DNA from: Erwinia pyrifoliae DSM 12163
GTDB lineage: Bacteria > Pseudomonadota > Gammaproteobacteria > Enterobacterales > Enterobacteriaceae
Direction: 5' to 3'
NCBI RefSeq assembly: GCF_000026985.1
Contig: NC_017390.1
Location: forward strand, 2,673,428 to 2,696,535
DNA: 23,108 nucleotides
This document shows, one piece after another, positions 1 through 8,600 of this stretch (positions are counted from its first letter, which is position 1; each line of letters begins with the position of its first letter). The notes beneath the pieces are model-generated. The model was given only the letters and a program-made list of their open reading frames with translations. It did no database searches and was not told the DNA's origin. Both the position numbers and the translations under genes were made by a program.

Positions 1-1158
1 GTCATTCAGGAAGAAACCCGGAATGAAGAGCGCTGCCAACAGCTGGCCGCGCTGTTTGGCATCGGGCACCTGCTGACGCGCCGCTTTAAATATCTCTCGA
101 CCGGGGAAACGCGCAAAACCCTGCTGTGCCAGGCGCTGATGGCACAGCCCGATCTGCTGATCCTCGATGAACCCTTTGACGGGCTGGACATCGCTTCACG
201 CGCCGCTCTCGCCGCCGTTCTCAGCGATCTGCAGCACAGGGGGATCACGCTGGCGCTGGTGCTGAATCGTTTTGATGATATTCCTGCGTTTATCGATCGG
301 GTGGGCGTGCTGGCAGAATGTACCCTTGTCCGTACTGGCGAGCGCCAGGCTATCCTTGCCGAAGCTCTGGTAGCACAGTTAGCGCACAGTGAAACGCTGG
401 CTGGCATGACGCTGCCTGAAGCTGACGATATCAGCGCTATCCCGGCGCTGGCGGAAGACGCCCCGCTGATTGTCCTGTGTAATGGCGTGGTTTCGTACAA
501 CGATCGTCCTGTCCTGCATCAGCTTAACTGGCAGGTGGAACGCGGCCAGCACTGGCAAATTGTCGGCCCGAACGGGGCCGGGAAATCTACCCTGCTCAGT
601 CTGGTGACCGGCGATCATCCGCAAGGCTATAGTAACGACCTGACGCTGTTCGGCCGCCGCCGTGGCAGCGGAGAGACCATCTGGGATATCAAGCAGCATA
701 TTGGCTATGTCAGTAGCAGCCTGCACCTTGATTACCGCGTCAGTAGCAGCGTACGTAACGTGTTGATATCTGGCTATTTCGATTCGATTGGGCTTTACCA
801 GGCGGTGTCCGACCGCCAGCGGCGGCTGGCCAGCCAGTGGCTGGATCTGCTGGGCATCAGCGCGGCAATGGCGGACTCGCCGTTCCACGACCTTTCCTGG
901 GGACAGCAGCGGCTGGTGCTCATCGCCCGTGCACTGGTGAAACACCCGGTGCTGCTGATCCTCGACGAACCGTTGCAGGGGCTGGACCCGTTAAACCGCC
1001 TGCTGGTGCGCCGCTTTGTTGACGTGCTGATCGGCGAGGGCCGCACCCAGCTGCTTTTTGTCTCGCACCATGCGGAAGATGCGCCGCGCTGCATCACTCA
1101 TCGACTGAGTTTTGTGCCTGAAGGCGAGGCATATCGCTATTGCCAGGATAAGCGTTGA
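1..1158 (+). CDS. modF: ModF, ABC-type ATPase of the molybdate locus (5'-partial)
   Basis: The reading frame is open from the first base, so the start lies outside the window; 385 residues are present against about 490 in E. coli ModF. The protein is a tandem ABC ATPase with no membrane segment. From the first ABC domain we see the ModF-type signature STGETRK (about residues 36–42) and Walker B LLILDEPFDGLD (about 52–63); its Walker A is missing upstream. The second domain is complete: Walker A GPNGAGKST (about 189–197), the unusual signature LSWGQQ (about 298–303) and Walker B LLILDEPLQGLD (about 318–329). LSWGQQ in place of LSGGQ is normal for ModF. In E. coli modF lies beside the mod regulator and transporter genes and next to galE; here the gal genes follow but galE does not. 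The precise role of ModF in molybdate handling is poorly defined. Assignment is firm from the double-domain pattern and position. Confidence 0.95.
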   Translation, partial: VIQEETRNEERCQQLAALFGIGHLLTRRFKYLSTGETRKTLLCQALMAQPDLLILDEPFDGLDIASRAALAAVLSDLQHRGITLALVLNRFDDIPAFIDRVGVLAECTLVRTGERQAILAEALVAQLAHSETLAGMTLPEADDISAIPALAEDAPLIVLCNGVVSYNDRPVLHQLNWQVERGQHWQIVGPNGAGKSTLLSLVTGDHPQGYSNDLTLFGRRRGSGETIWDIKQHIGYVSSSLHLDYRVSSSVRNVLISGYFDSIGLYQAVSDRQRRLASQWLDLLGISAAMADSPFHDLSWGQQRLVLIARALVKHPVLLILDEPLQGLDPLNRLLVRRFVDVLIGEGRTQLLFVSHHAEDAPRCITHRLSFVPEGEAYRYCQDKR

Positions 1159-1219
1159 TTCCGGCGTAGCATCGGCAAACAACGGTTCGCCCTGCTTGCA
1201 CAGTCGCCGACTTTTGAAA

Positions 1220-1235
1220 GTGTAATCGCTTCCAA
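1220..1235 (+). promoter_or_regulatory. Upstream GalR/GalS-like operator
   Basis: The sequence GTGTAATCGCTTCCAA fits the GalR/GalS consensus GTGNAANCGNTTNCAC at 14 of 16 positions. Its centre is 86 bp upstream of the second operator at 1306–1321, about eight helical turns. In E. coli the partner of the external gal operator lies downstream, inside galE. That gene is absent here, so this site may be the looping partner instead. The motif is seen; binding and looping are inferred. Confidence 0.7.
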
Positions 1236-1305
1236 TTTTCATGTCCTTTCAGGTGAAATACTGCTTTATGATACTCACCATGACGGTATTAAGGATTATT
1301 ATCGA

Positions 1306-1321
1306 GTGTAAACGATTCCAT
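1306..1321 (+). promoter_or_regulatory. GalR/GalS operator, equivalent of E. coli O_E
   Basis: GTGTAAACGATTCCAT differs from the E. coli external gal operator (as I recall it) only in the last base. Exactly 35 bp separate it from the TATGCTAT promoter element, the same distance as in E. coli, so it should sit near -60.5 of the P1 start. GalR and GalS repress through this class of site and are released by galactose. Confidence 0.85.
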
Positions 1322-1324
1322 TTC

Positions 1325-1374
1325 CCTACAATCGGTCACGCTTTCAGCCACTGAAGTATGCTATTTTTCCTCCG
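1325..1374 (+). promoter_or_regulatory. gal promoter (P1/P2-like) with CRP half-site
   Basis: TATGCTAT at 1357–1364 matches the overlapping -10 region of the E. coli gal promoters. The 16 bp at 1325–1340 lie where CRP binds in E. coli and contain one good half-site (TCACG, 1336–1340) and one poor one, as E. coli also has. By this alignment transcription would begin near 1369–1374, giving a leader of about 40 nt before galT. A ribosome-binding AGGA lies at 1403–1406. A partial GTGTAA motif at 1386 is too diverged to call an operator. Confidence 0.7.
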
Positions 1375-1412
1375 TCGTTCATCAAGTGTAAAAACGGATA
1401 TCAGGACATAAC

Positions 1413-2465
1413 ATGCAGACATTCAACCCGGCCGATCATCCTCATCGCCGCTATAACCCGCTGTCCGATCGGTGGATTCTGGTTTCACCGCACCGGGCGA
1501 AACGTCCGTGGCAGGGCGCACAGGAAACGCCGGCAAAGGAAAAGCTTCCGGCACACGATGCGGACTGTTTTCTTTGCCCCGGAAACACGCGGATCACCGG
1601 GGACAAAAACCCTGATTACGCCAGCACCTATGTTTTTACCAACGACTTTGCCGCGCTGATGACCGATACGCCCGACGCCCCGCACAGCGACGATCTGCTG
1701 ATGCGCTGCGAAAGCGCGCGCGGCACCAGCAGGGTGATCTGCTTTTCGCCCGATCACAGTAAAACGCTGCCGGAGCTGACGCTGGACGGACTGATTGAGG
1801 TGGTTAAAACCTGGCAACAGCAGACCGCCGATCTTGGCCAGCATTATCCGTGGGTACAGGTGTTTGAAAATAAAGGCGCGGCGATGGGCTGCTCCAATCC
1901 CCATCCGCACGGGCAGGTCTGGGCCAACAGCTTCTTGCCAAATGAAGCACAGTGCGAAGATAACCTGCAACGCGCTTATTACGCTAAGAACGGTACGCCG
2001 ATGCTGGTTGATTACGCTGCGCGCGAATTACAGGACGTTAGCCGCAAGGTGGTAGAGACGGAACACTGGCTGGCGGTGGTGCCCTGGTGGGCTGCATGGC
2101 CGTTTGAAACGCTGCTGCTGCCAAAAGCGCACGTTAAGCGCCTGACTGAGCTGAGCGCCGGGCAGCGCGACGATCTGGCTGTGGCATTGAAAAAGCTCAC
2201 CAGCCGTTATGATAACCTGTTTCAGTGCTCTTTCCCTTATTCCATGGGCTGGCACGGCGCGCCCTTTAATGACGATGCCAACGCTCACTGGCAGCTGCAC
2301 GCCCATTTCTATCCGCCGCTACTGCGCTCGGCCTCAGTGCGTAAATTTATGGTCGGCTATGAAATGCTGGCTGAAACCCAACGTGATTTAACCGCAGAGC
2401 AGGCAGCACAACGGCTACGTGCCGTCAGCGATATTCATTTCCGTGAGGCGGGAACGCAACCATGA
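1413..2465 (+). CDS. galT: Galactose-1-phosphate uridylyltransferase
   Basis: Transfers UMP between UDP-glucose and galactose-1-phosphate, yielding glucose-1-phosphate and UDP-galactose, the second step of the cytoplasmic Leloir pathway. The 350-residue product is close to the 348 of E. coli GalT. Metal ligands C52, C55, H115 and H164 and the uridylylated nucleophile H166 (in HPHGQVW) fall at the same numbers as in E. coli. The start is supported by AGGA six bases upstream. It is the first gene of the operon, directly behind the gal-type promoter; in E. coli this place belongs to galE. The stop overlaps the galK start (ATGA), which favours translational coupling. Without galE nearby, UDP-galactose must be epimerised by an enzyme encoded elsewhere. 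Confidence 0.97.
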   Translation: MQTFNPADHPHRRYNPLSDRWILVSPHRAKRPWQGAQETPAKEKLPAHDADCFLCPGNTRITGDKNPDYASTYVFTNDFAALMTDTPDAPHSDDLLMRCESARGTSRVICFSPDHSKTLPELTLDGLIEVVKTWQQQTADLGQHYPWVQVFENKGAAMGCSNPHPHGQVWANSFLPNEAQCEDNLQRAYYAKNGTPMLVDYAARELQDVSRKVVETEHWLAVVPWWAAWPFETLLLPKAHVKRLTELSAGQRDDLAVALKKLTSRYDNLFQCSFPYSMGWHGAPFNDDANAHWQLHAHFYPPLLRSASVRKFMVGYEMLAETQRDLTAEQAAQRLRAVSDIHFREAGTQP

Positions 2466-3610
2466 TCTTACAAAATACCACCCGGCAGATCTTCAACAAC
2501 GCTTTCAGCTATGCGCCAAGCCATCTGATTCAGGCACCGGGCCGCGTCAACCTGATTGGTGAACATACCGATTACAACGAGGGTTTTGTGCTGCCGTGCG
2601 CCATCAATTATCAGACGGTGATCGCCTGCGCCACGCGCAGTGACCGCCAGGTGCGGGTGATTGCCGCTGACTATGATAATCAGCAGGATATCTTCTCGCT
2701 GGATGAACCGATTGAGCGCCATCCGCAGCAGCTGTGGTCTGACTATGTACGCGGCGTGGTGAAATATTTGCAGCAGCGTACGGCTGACTTTAGCGGAGTT
2801 GATATGGTTATCAGCGGCAACGTGCCGCAGGGGGCCGGATTAAGTTCGTCAGCCTCGCTTGAAGTCGCGGTGGGTAGCGTGTTTCGGCAGCTGTACTCGC
2901 TGCCGCTGAACGGCGCGGACATTGCGCTTAACGGCCAGCAGGCTGAAAACCAGTTTGTCGGCTGTAACTGCGGCATTATGGATCAAATGATTTCAGCGCT
3001 GGGCGAGCAGGATCACGCTTTGCTGCTCGACTGCCGCACCCTGAGTACACGCCCGGTGCCGCTGCCTTCCAATATTGCGGTGGTGATTATCAACACTAAC
3101 TTCAAGCGTAACCTGGTGGGCAGTGAGTACAACACGCGCCGCCAGCAGTGCGAAGCCGGAGCGCAGTTCTTTGGTCAATCCTCGCTACGCGACGTTGAGC
3201 TGGCGGAATTTGCCGCGCGTGAACATGAGCTGGATCCGCTGGTCGCTAAACGGGTTCGCCACGTCCTGACGGAAAACGCCCGTACGCTGGAAGCTGCCGA
3301 CGTGCTGGCGCGCGGCGATCTGGCGCGACTGGCGGTACTGATGGCCGAATCACACGCCTCGATGCGCGATGACTTCGAGATCACCGTACCCGCAGTGGAT
3401 TTACTGGTTGAAATGGTCAAAAACAGCCTTGGCGAAAGCGGCGGCGTGCGCATGACCGGCGGCGGCTTTGGCGGCTGTGTGGTTGCCCTGATGCCGCGTG
3501 AGCGGGTCGCCAGCGTTAAGGCAGCCGTTGAGCGGCATTACCAGGCGAAATCCGGCATCAAAGAGACGTTCTATGTCTGTACCGCTTCAGCAGGAGCTGG
3601 CCCATGCTAA
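2462..3610 (+). CDS. galK: Galactokinase
   Basis: Phosphorylates alpha-D-galactose at C1 with ATP, the entry step of the Leloir pathway. It is a GHMP-family kinase of 382 residues, the same length as in E. coli. The galactokinase signature [15 protein letters not shown] is at residues 27–41, the phosphate-binding loop GAGLSSS at 124–130, the catalytic Asp at 174 in GIMDQM, and the C-terminal GHMP motif MTGGGFGGC near the end. The ATG overlaps the galT stop by four bases and the gene overlaps galM by seven, so the three genes are probably one message. No lesions are visible. Induction by galactose is expected from the operators upstream of galT. Confidence 0.97.
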   Translation: MILQNTTRQIFNNAFSYAPSHLIQAPGRVNLIGEHTDYNEGFVLPCAINYQTVIACATRSDRQVRVIAADYDNQQDIFSLDEPIERHPQQLWSDYVRGVVKYLQQRTADFSGVDMVISGNVPQGAGLSSSASLEVAVGSVFRQLYSLPLNGADIALNGQQAENQFVGCNCGIMDQMISALGEQDHALLLDCRTLSTRPVPLPSNIAVVIINTNFKRNLVGSEYNTRRQQCEAGAQFFGQSSLRDVELAEFAAREHELDPLVAKRVRHVLTENARTLEAADVLARGDLARLAVLMAESHASMRDDFEITVPAVDLLVEMVKNSLGESGGVRMTGGGFGGCVVALMPRERVASVKAAVERHYQAKSGIKETFYVCTASAGAGPC

Positions 3611-4638
3611 CGTCCGGGTCATCCACAGCTGACGGTTCTGGCTGCCGGATTACCACTTTGCATAATGGTAACGGCATGGTCGCCACCTTTATGGACCAGG
3701 GTGCAACCTGGCTTTCTGCCCGCGTGCCGATGGGCGACGGCAGCGTGCGTGAAGCGCTGCTGGGCTGTGCTTCACCGTCAGACTATGCACGACAGTCGGC
3801 TTACCTGGGCGCTACCGTGGGCCGCTATGCCAACCGCATTGCCTACGCGCAGTTCCACTATCAGGGTACCCCCCTTCCGCTGCTGGCAAACCAGGGTCAA
3901 CACCAGCTGCACGGCGGCCCTGATGGCTTCAACCAGCGCCGCTGGCAGGTTGTCAGCCACAGCAATAGCGAAGTGGAGTATCGGCTCGAATCGACGGATG
4001 GCGATCAGGGTTTCCCCGGCAGGCTGTCAGTTTCGCTGTGCTATCGCCTTGACGACGATAATGCGCTGTCAATAAGCTATCACGCCTCGGTAGACAGACC
4101 CTGCCCGGTTAATCTCACCAATCATGCCTATTTTAATCTGGATGGCGTTCAGGGTGATGCGCGCCAGCATCGCCTTTTAATCAAAGCAGATCGCTATCTG
4201 CCCGTTGACAGCGAAGGCATTCCCAACGCACCGTTGAAAGCCGTGGACGGCACCAGCTTCGATTTTCGCCGGGAAAAAAGCCTGGCACAGGATTTTATGC
4301 AGGATGATGACCAGCGTGCAGTGCAGGGTTACGATCACGCTTTCCTGCTGAACGCGGCAGCAGGCGAAGCGGCCGCCTCGCTTTGGTCTGCTGACGGCAA
4401 ATTACGGCTGGATGTGTTCACCAGCGCTCCGGCGTTACAGCTGTACAGCGGCAATCACCTGGCAGGGACTCCGGCGCGCGATAGGGGTGTTTATGATTCT
4501 TTTCAGGGTATTGCACTGGAAAGCGAGTTCTTGCCCGATTCGCCTAACCACCCAGAGTGGCCGCAGCCAGACTGCTGGCTACAGCCCGGTGAATCGTATC
4601 AGTCGGTGACGCGCTATCAGCTGACGGCACTTGACTGA
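3604..4638 (+). CDS. galM: Galactose mutarotase (aldose 1-epimerase)
   Basis: Interconverts beta- and alpha-D-galactose so that galactokinase receives the alpha form. The 344 residues compare with 346 in E. coli GalM. Characteristic segments are GRYANRIA (73–80), LHGG (102–105), NHAYFNL with the likely catalytic His174, [16 protein letters not shown], and [16 protein letters not shown] with the likely catalytic base Glu306. The start codon lies inside the end of galK, seven bases overlapping, which fits coupled translation. It is the last gene of the operon; after the stop there are short GC-rich inverted repeats without a T run, so the transcript end is not clear from sequence. Confidence 0.96.
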   Translation: MLTSGSSTADGSGCRITTLHNGNGMVATFMDQGATWLSARVPMGDGSVREALLGCASPSDYARQSAYLGATVGRYANRIAYAQFHYQGTPLPLLANQGQHQLHGGPDGFNQRRWQVVSHSNSEVEYRLESTDGDQGFPGRLSVSLCYRLDDDNALSISYHASVDRPCPVNLTNHAYFNLDGVQGDARQHRLLIKADRYLPVDSEGIPNAPLKAVDGTSFDFRREKSLAQDFMQDDDQRAVQGYDHAFLLNAAAGEAAASLWSADGKLRLDVFTSAPALQLYSGNHLAGTPARDRGVYDSFQGIALESEFLPDSPNHPEWPQPDCWLQPGESYQSVTRYQLTALD

Positions 4639-4791
4639 GTGCGTGAAAAACACGCAAAGCGCGTCTGACGGGCTTACGCGCTGCGCAGAATTCAGCTATG
4701 GTATTGCACATTAAAATTGTCGCGGGTGATGTCGCGGCGATTTATCGCTCGCCTTTAACATTGAAATAGAGATTTATTAAGGAGTTAAGCT

Positions 4792-5544
4792 ATGGCTGTA
4801 ACAAAGCTGGTTCTGGTACGTCACGGCGAAAGCCAGTGGAACAACGAAAACCGTTTCACCGGTTGGTACGACGTTGATCTGTCAGAGAAAGGCCGCACCG
4901 AGGCAAAAGCCGCCGGTCAGCTGCTGAAGAAAGAAGGTTTTACCTTCGATTTTGCTTACACTTCTGTGCTGAAACGTGCCATTCATACCTTGTGGAACAT
5001 CCTGGATGAAGTTGACCAGGTGTGGCTGCCGGTAGAGAAGTCATGGCGTCTTAACGAGCGTCACTACGGTGCGCTGCAAGGACTGGATAAGGCTGAAACC
5101 GCTAACAAATACGGTGACGAGCAGGTTAAGCAGTGGCGTCGTGGCTTTGCCGTTACCCCACCTGAGCTGGATCGTGCCGATGAGCGTTTCCCCGGTCACG
5201 ATCCTCGCTATGCTTCGTTGTCCGCTGAACAGTTGCCGACGACCGAAAGCCTGGCGCTGACCATTGACCGCGTGCTGCCATACTGGAATGAATCTATTCT
5301 GCCGCGTATGAAAAGCGGAGAGAAAGTGATCATTGCCGCGCACGGTAACTCCTTGCGCGCGCTGGTCAAATACCTGGACAATATGAGTGAAGAAGAGATC
5401 CTCGAATTAAATATCCCGACTGGCGTACCGCTGGTCTATGAGTTCGATGAAAACTTTAAGCCGATCAGACACTACTACCTGGGCGATGCAGATGAAATCG
5501 CCGCTAAGGCAGCTGACGTAGCTAACCAGGGTAAAGCGAAGTAA
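4792..5544 (+). CDS. gpmA: 2,3-bisphosphoglycerate-dependent phosphoglycerate mutase
   Basis: Converts 3-phosphoglycerate to 2-phosphoglycerate in glycolysis and gluconeogenesis through a phosphohistidine intermediate. The 250-residue length is that of the E. coli enzyme. Visible active-site residues are the phosphorylated H11 in LVRHGES, E89 in NERHYG, and H184 in [15 protein letters not shown] at 4779–4784, seven bases before ATG, is a strong ribosome-binding site that fixes the start. In E. coli gpmA converges directly on aroG; here the two keep that orientation but are pushed about 11 kb apart by the RHS genes. A 153 bp gap after galM suggests its own promoter, but I could not identify a convincing one. 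Confidence 0.97.
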   Translation: MAVTKLVLVRHGESQWNNENRFTGWYDVDLSEKGRTEAKAAGQLLKKEGFTFDFAYTSVLKRAIHTLWNILDEVDQVWLPVEKSWRLNERHYGALQGLDKAETANKYGDEQVKQWRRGFAVTPPELDRADERFPGHDPRYASLSAEQLPTTESLALTIDRVLPYWNESILPRMKSGEKVIIAAHGNSLRALVKYLDNMSEEEILELNIPTGVPLVYEFDENFKPIRHYYLGDADEIAAKAADVANQGKAK

Positions 5545-5554
5545 GAGTTAAGTC

Positions 5555-5597
5555 CGCACCCTGAATGACGAGATTTGAGATTTTCAGGGTGCGTTTC
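5555..5597 (+). terminator. Hairpin terminator after gpmA
   Basis: An 11 bp perfect stem (CGCACCCTGAA at 5555–5565, TTCAGGGTGCG at 5583–5593) with a 17 nt loop begins ten bases after the gpmA stop and is followed by TTTC. The T run is short, so termination may be incomplete. The stem could also block transcription arriving from the RHS genes on the other strand, but no T run is visible there. Confidence 0.65.
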
Positions 5598-5668
5598 ACA
5601 AACCGGCAGCGATCAAGCCCCGATAAAAACCAACTATTAACTTCAGCCAATATTCAATCCTCCGGCTC

Positions 5669-8600
5669 CTAAGAAAAATGCTTGGGGGAATAATTAGCGT
5701 TGTGTACGATTTCAAATCGTGATGCAAACTGTTTTAGAATATTTTGCATAGCATGAGGATCATGAGCGAATTTTTCAAAACTGCTTTGTAATATTTCCGG
5801 TGGGTAGCCAAAAGAAGTCACTGTTCCTTGAAAAGCTTTCACCGGCAAGCCTGTGATCTGATGCATGTCGTAACCTAATGGCGGGGTCAGAAAACCGAAA
5901 TCAGCTGAGTGGCAAGCAATAATTCTGATTGATGCATAATTATCATAGTTAATGCCTCCGATCGAACCTAAGAGCTGATCTAGCCCTTCATAATCTAACT
6001 TATTAACCTGTAGTAGCTTGCCTGAGTTATCGAGTCGCGTTTCAATTAAAGATGTTTTTTTACCATGCGAATAGATATTTAATCTGGGTTTATTTTTATA
6101 TGTGTCATCAAAAACACTGACGCCATAGCCTAAATATTTTAATCCCATAATTTCTTTTTTCTTTTTATCGAAAGAGAGATTACGCAGAGTTTGTTGGCTT
6201 TTGTTAAAATCAAAAAATCTCTTTAGACTCTTGGATAACGGATATCTGAACTTTCCAAAAGCATGCAAAAGGGAAATCCCTAAACCTATTGACGAAGAGA
6301 CACCGCCAATAGCAAGCTCATGCTCATTACCATCCCCCTGTATTGATTTTATTCCTAAAATCCCCGCTCCAATTTCAAATATTGAAAAAACGGTCATCAT
6401 CACAGAAGACATTGCCAGAGATCCTCCCAGAGTAGCTATGCCAGAAACAATCGATAAAGAGCCGGCAATATAAACGGGGATTTTCCAATGTTGGTTAGTG
6501 AGATAACCGGATTTGTCATCATTATTAACCGGGTTATTATTACAGTAAATATAAGGGTTTAAATTACCGCCGTTAAAAGGTGATAAATTATCAGGCGTGG
6601 TAAACCTCTTATTTTCGGCATCGTACAACCTGGATCCAAGAAGATATCCGTCGGCATGGGCGTCATACAGATATCCATTGATACCAACGGGAAGATCGCT
6701 TTGCGAAACACTGCCATAAATATCAGTCGTTGGAACCGCACTGCCTTGATATTTTCCATTATTGAAGTTCAACACAAAGAATGGAGTGCCTGAATTATTC
6801 GTGATTATCTTCTTTTTAACCAAATCATTCTGATTTTGGATGTTTATCTGCTTAGCTTCCCCATGAAGAAAATTGACTGACTGGTATTGCATCTTATTTT
6901 TAAGATCAATCATGTTAATAATTTCATCATCATTACCACGGAATGTACTGATTTCCTCTGTTTTTTTTCCTTCTGTGAGGATCTTTTTAAACAGAACTTT
7001 ATTTGAGTTTCCGAACTTATACTCTGTAACATAACTATCACGCACGACATTGTTTTCATAGCTGGTTTTTTCAATCGTAGATAAATTTAACGAACTATCG
7101 TAGTAGTAAATAGACTCTTTAGCCTTAGTCGAGTGAGCGCCGACTGTTTGCGTATGTTTTTTTCTTAACAAATAACCCAGGTTGCTGAACTCATAATCAG
7201 TAAAATCCAATGTGCTGGTATTATACATACGCCTCAGTAAAAATGGGTTAGTCTTATCATAAAAGAATTTTATATCACCATGGCTGTTATCGTCATAGGT
7301 AGAATTAGCTTCGCATATATTTCCTACTTCATCATAAGCATAGGCTACTGCTCGTATTCCCTTTCCACTTTTATCGGTTGTCAGTACATCTCCCCTGCAT
7401 TGGTAGTTTTTTATTCTGTCCAGTTCGTCGTAAATAAAACTTTCAATCCTGATAATTTCTACATTTTCTTTTAACTGTTTGATCACTCTTGATTTAATCA
7501 AATTATTAGCGTAATACATGGTTTCAACTAACAGGTTAAGGCTCTGAAATGGATCCGGGACAGGTTTTTCACAGGTAAGAGACAGAGCAACACGCCGCTG
7601 AATTTCTCTGCCAAACTCGTCGTAGACCAACTGGAGTGCAGATTTACCAAGTTCATCACTTTCAGTGATATGACCGATCCTGCTAAATTTATCATAAAGA
7701 ATTTCAGTTTTTATTTTACCGCTATTGATTTCTGTTAGCCTTCCATGTTTATCGTGTGTATAGACATATTCAGTATTATTTTCATCCGTAATTTTACTAA
7801 TGCCATCATTATTGATATAGTTTTCTTGCTTGTAAGTGATATCAATCGAATTATTGTCATGTGTGAATGTAGTATTTATCACTAACGAATTATTTCCTGT
7901 ATCTTCGGTTATTTTTTCAATGTAGGTATCATGTGCCGATATATATTTAGTTTCAATCAGCGAGTCATCGATATACGAATACAAAAATTCATTACGGAAT
8001 TTTTTTTCTTTATCTGTTATTGATAATATTTTGTTCTTTAATCCATAATCATTTTCATAAAGTATGGTGGTGCCATCAGCGAAAGTGATCTCATCTGGCA
8101 GCGGACGATCAAGATTATAATGGTACTTGGTCGTCACGCCATAAGCCTGACTCTCTTTAAGTCTGTTCAGTGCATCGAAAGTTTGCGTCCCTATTTCAAA
8201 CTCTTTTCCATTGAAAGACGTAAAAGTCAGTTGTTCGATGAGTTGTTCCTCAGAATACTTATTGTATGACTTGGTGATAACTGAATGATCCGGGAGAGTA
8301 ATGATATTAACTCTGTCCTGAAGATCATAACCATAATGGGTAATTCTTCCTAACTCATCCTTTTTATTTACCACTCGACCTGAAGCATCTCGCTCCAATG
8401 TTAACTGTGTGTATTGATCATCCAGAGAGTATCGTTTGAATATGACAGGCTGATTATTTATATCAAACTCCGTCATCGTTTTATTTATGCTATCATTACC
8501 ATGGGACAGCCAGTGGGTTACGGTTCTATTTACAACATCTGATAAAATATTTTCTTCAACTCCATCGTCATGCCTGACTTTATTAATATTTCCCCATGGG

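Noticed and set aside
6..500. Long minus-strand open frames opposite modF, galT, galK, aroG, zitB and nadA
   Set aside because: They follow from GC-rich codon bias on the coding strand, have no ribosome-binding sites or family features, and lie fully inside well-identified genes.
1386..1401. Third GalR-type operator next to the galT start
   Set aside because: Only the left GTGTAA half matches; the rest departs from the consensus.
4641..4682. GCGTG-AAAAA-CACGC and AGCGCGT/ACGCGCT inverted repeats as a galM terminator
   Set aside because: Short stems without a following T run on either strand; termination cannot be supported.
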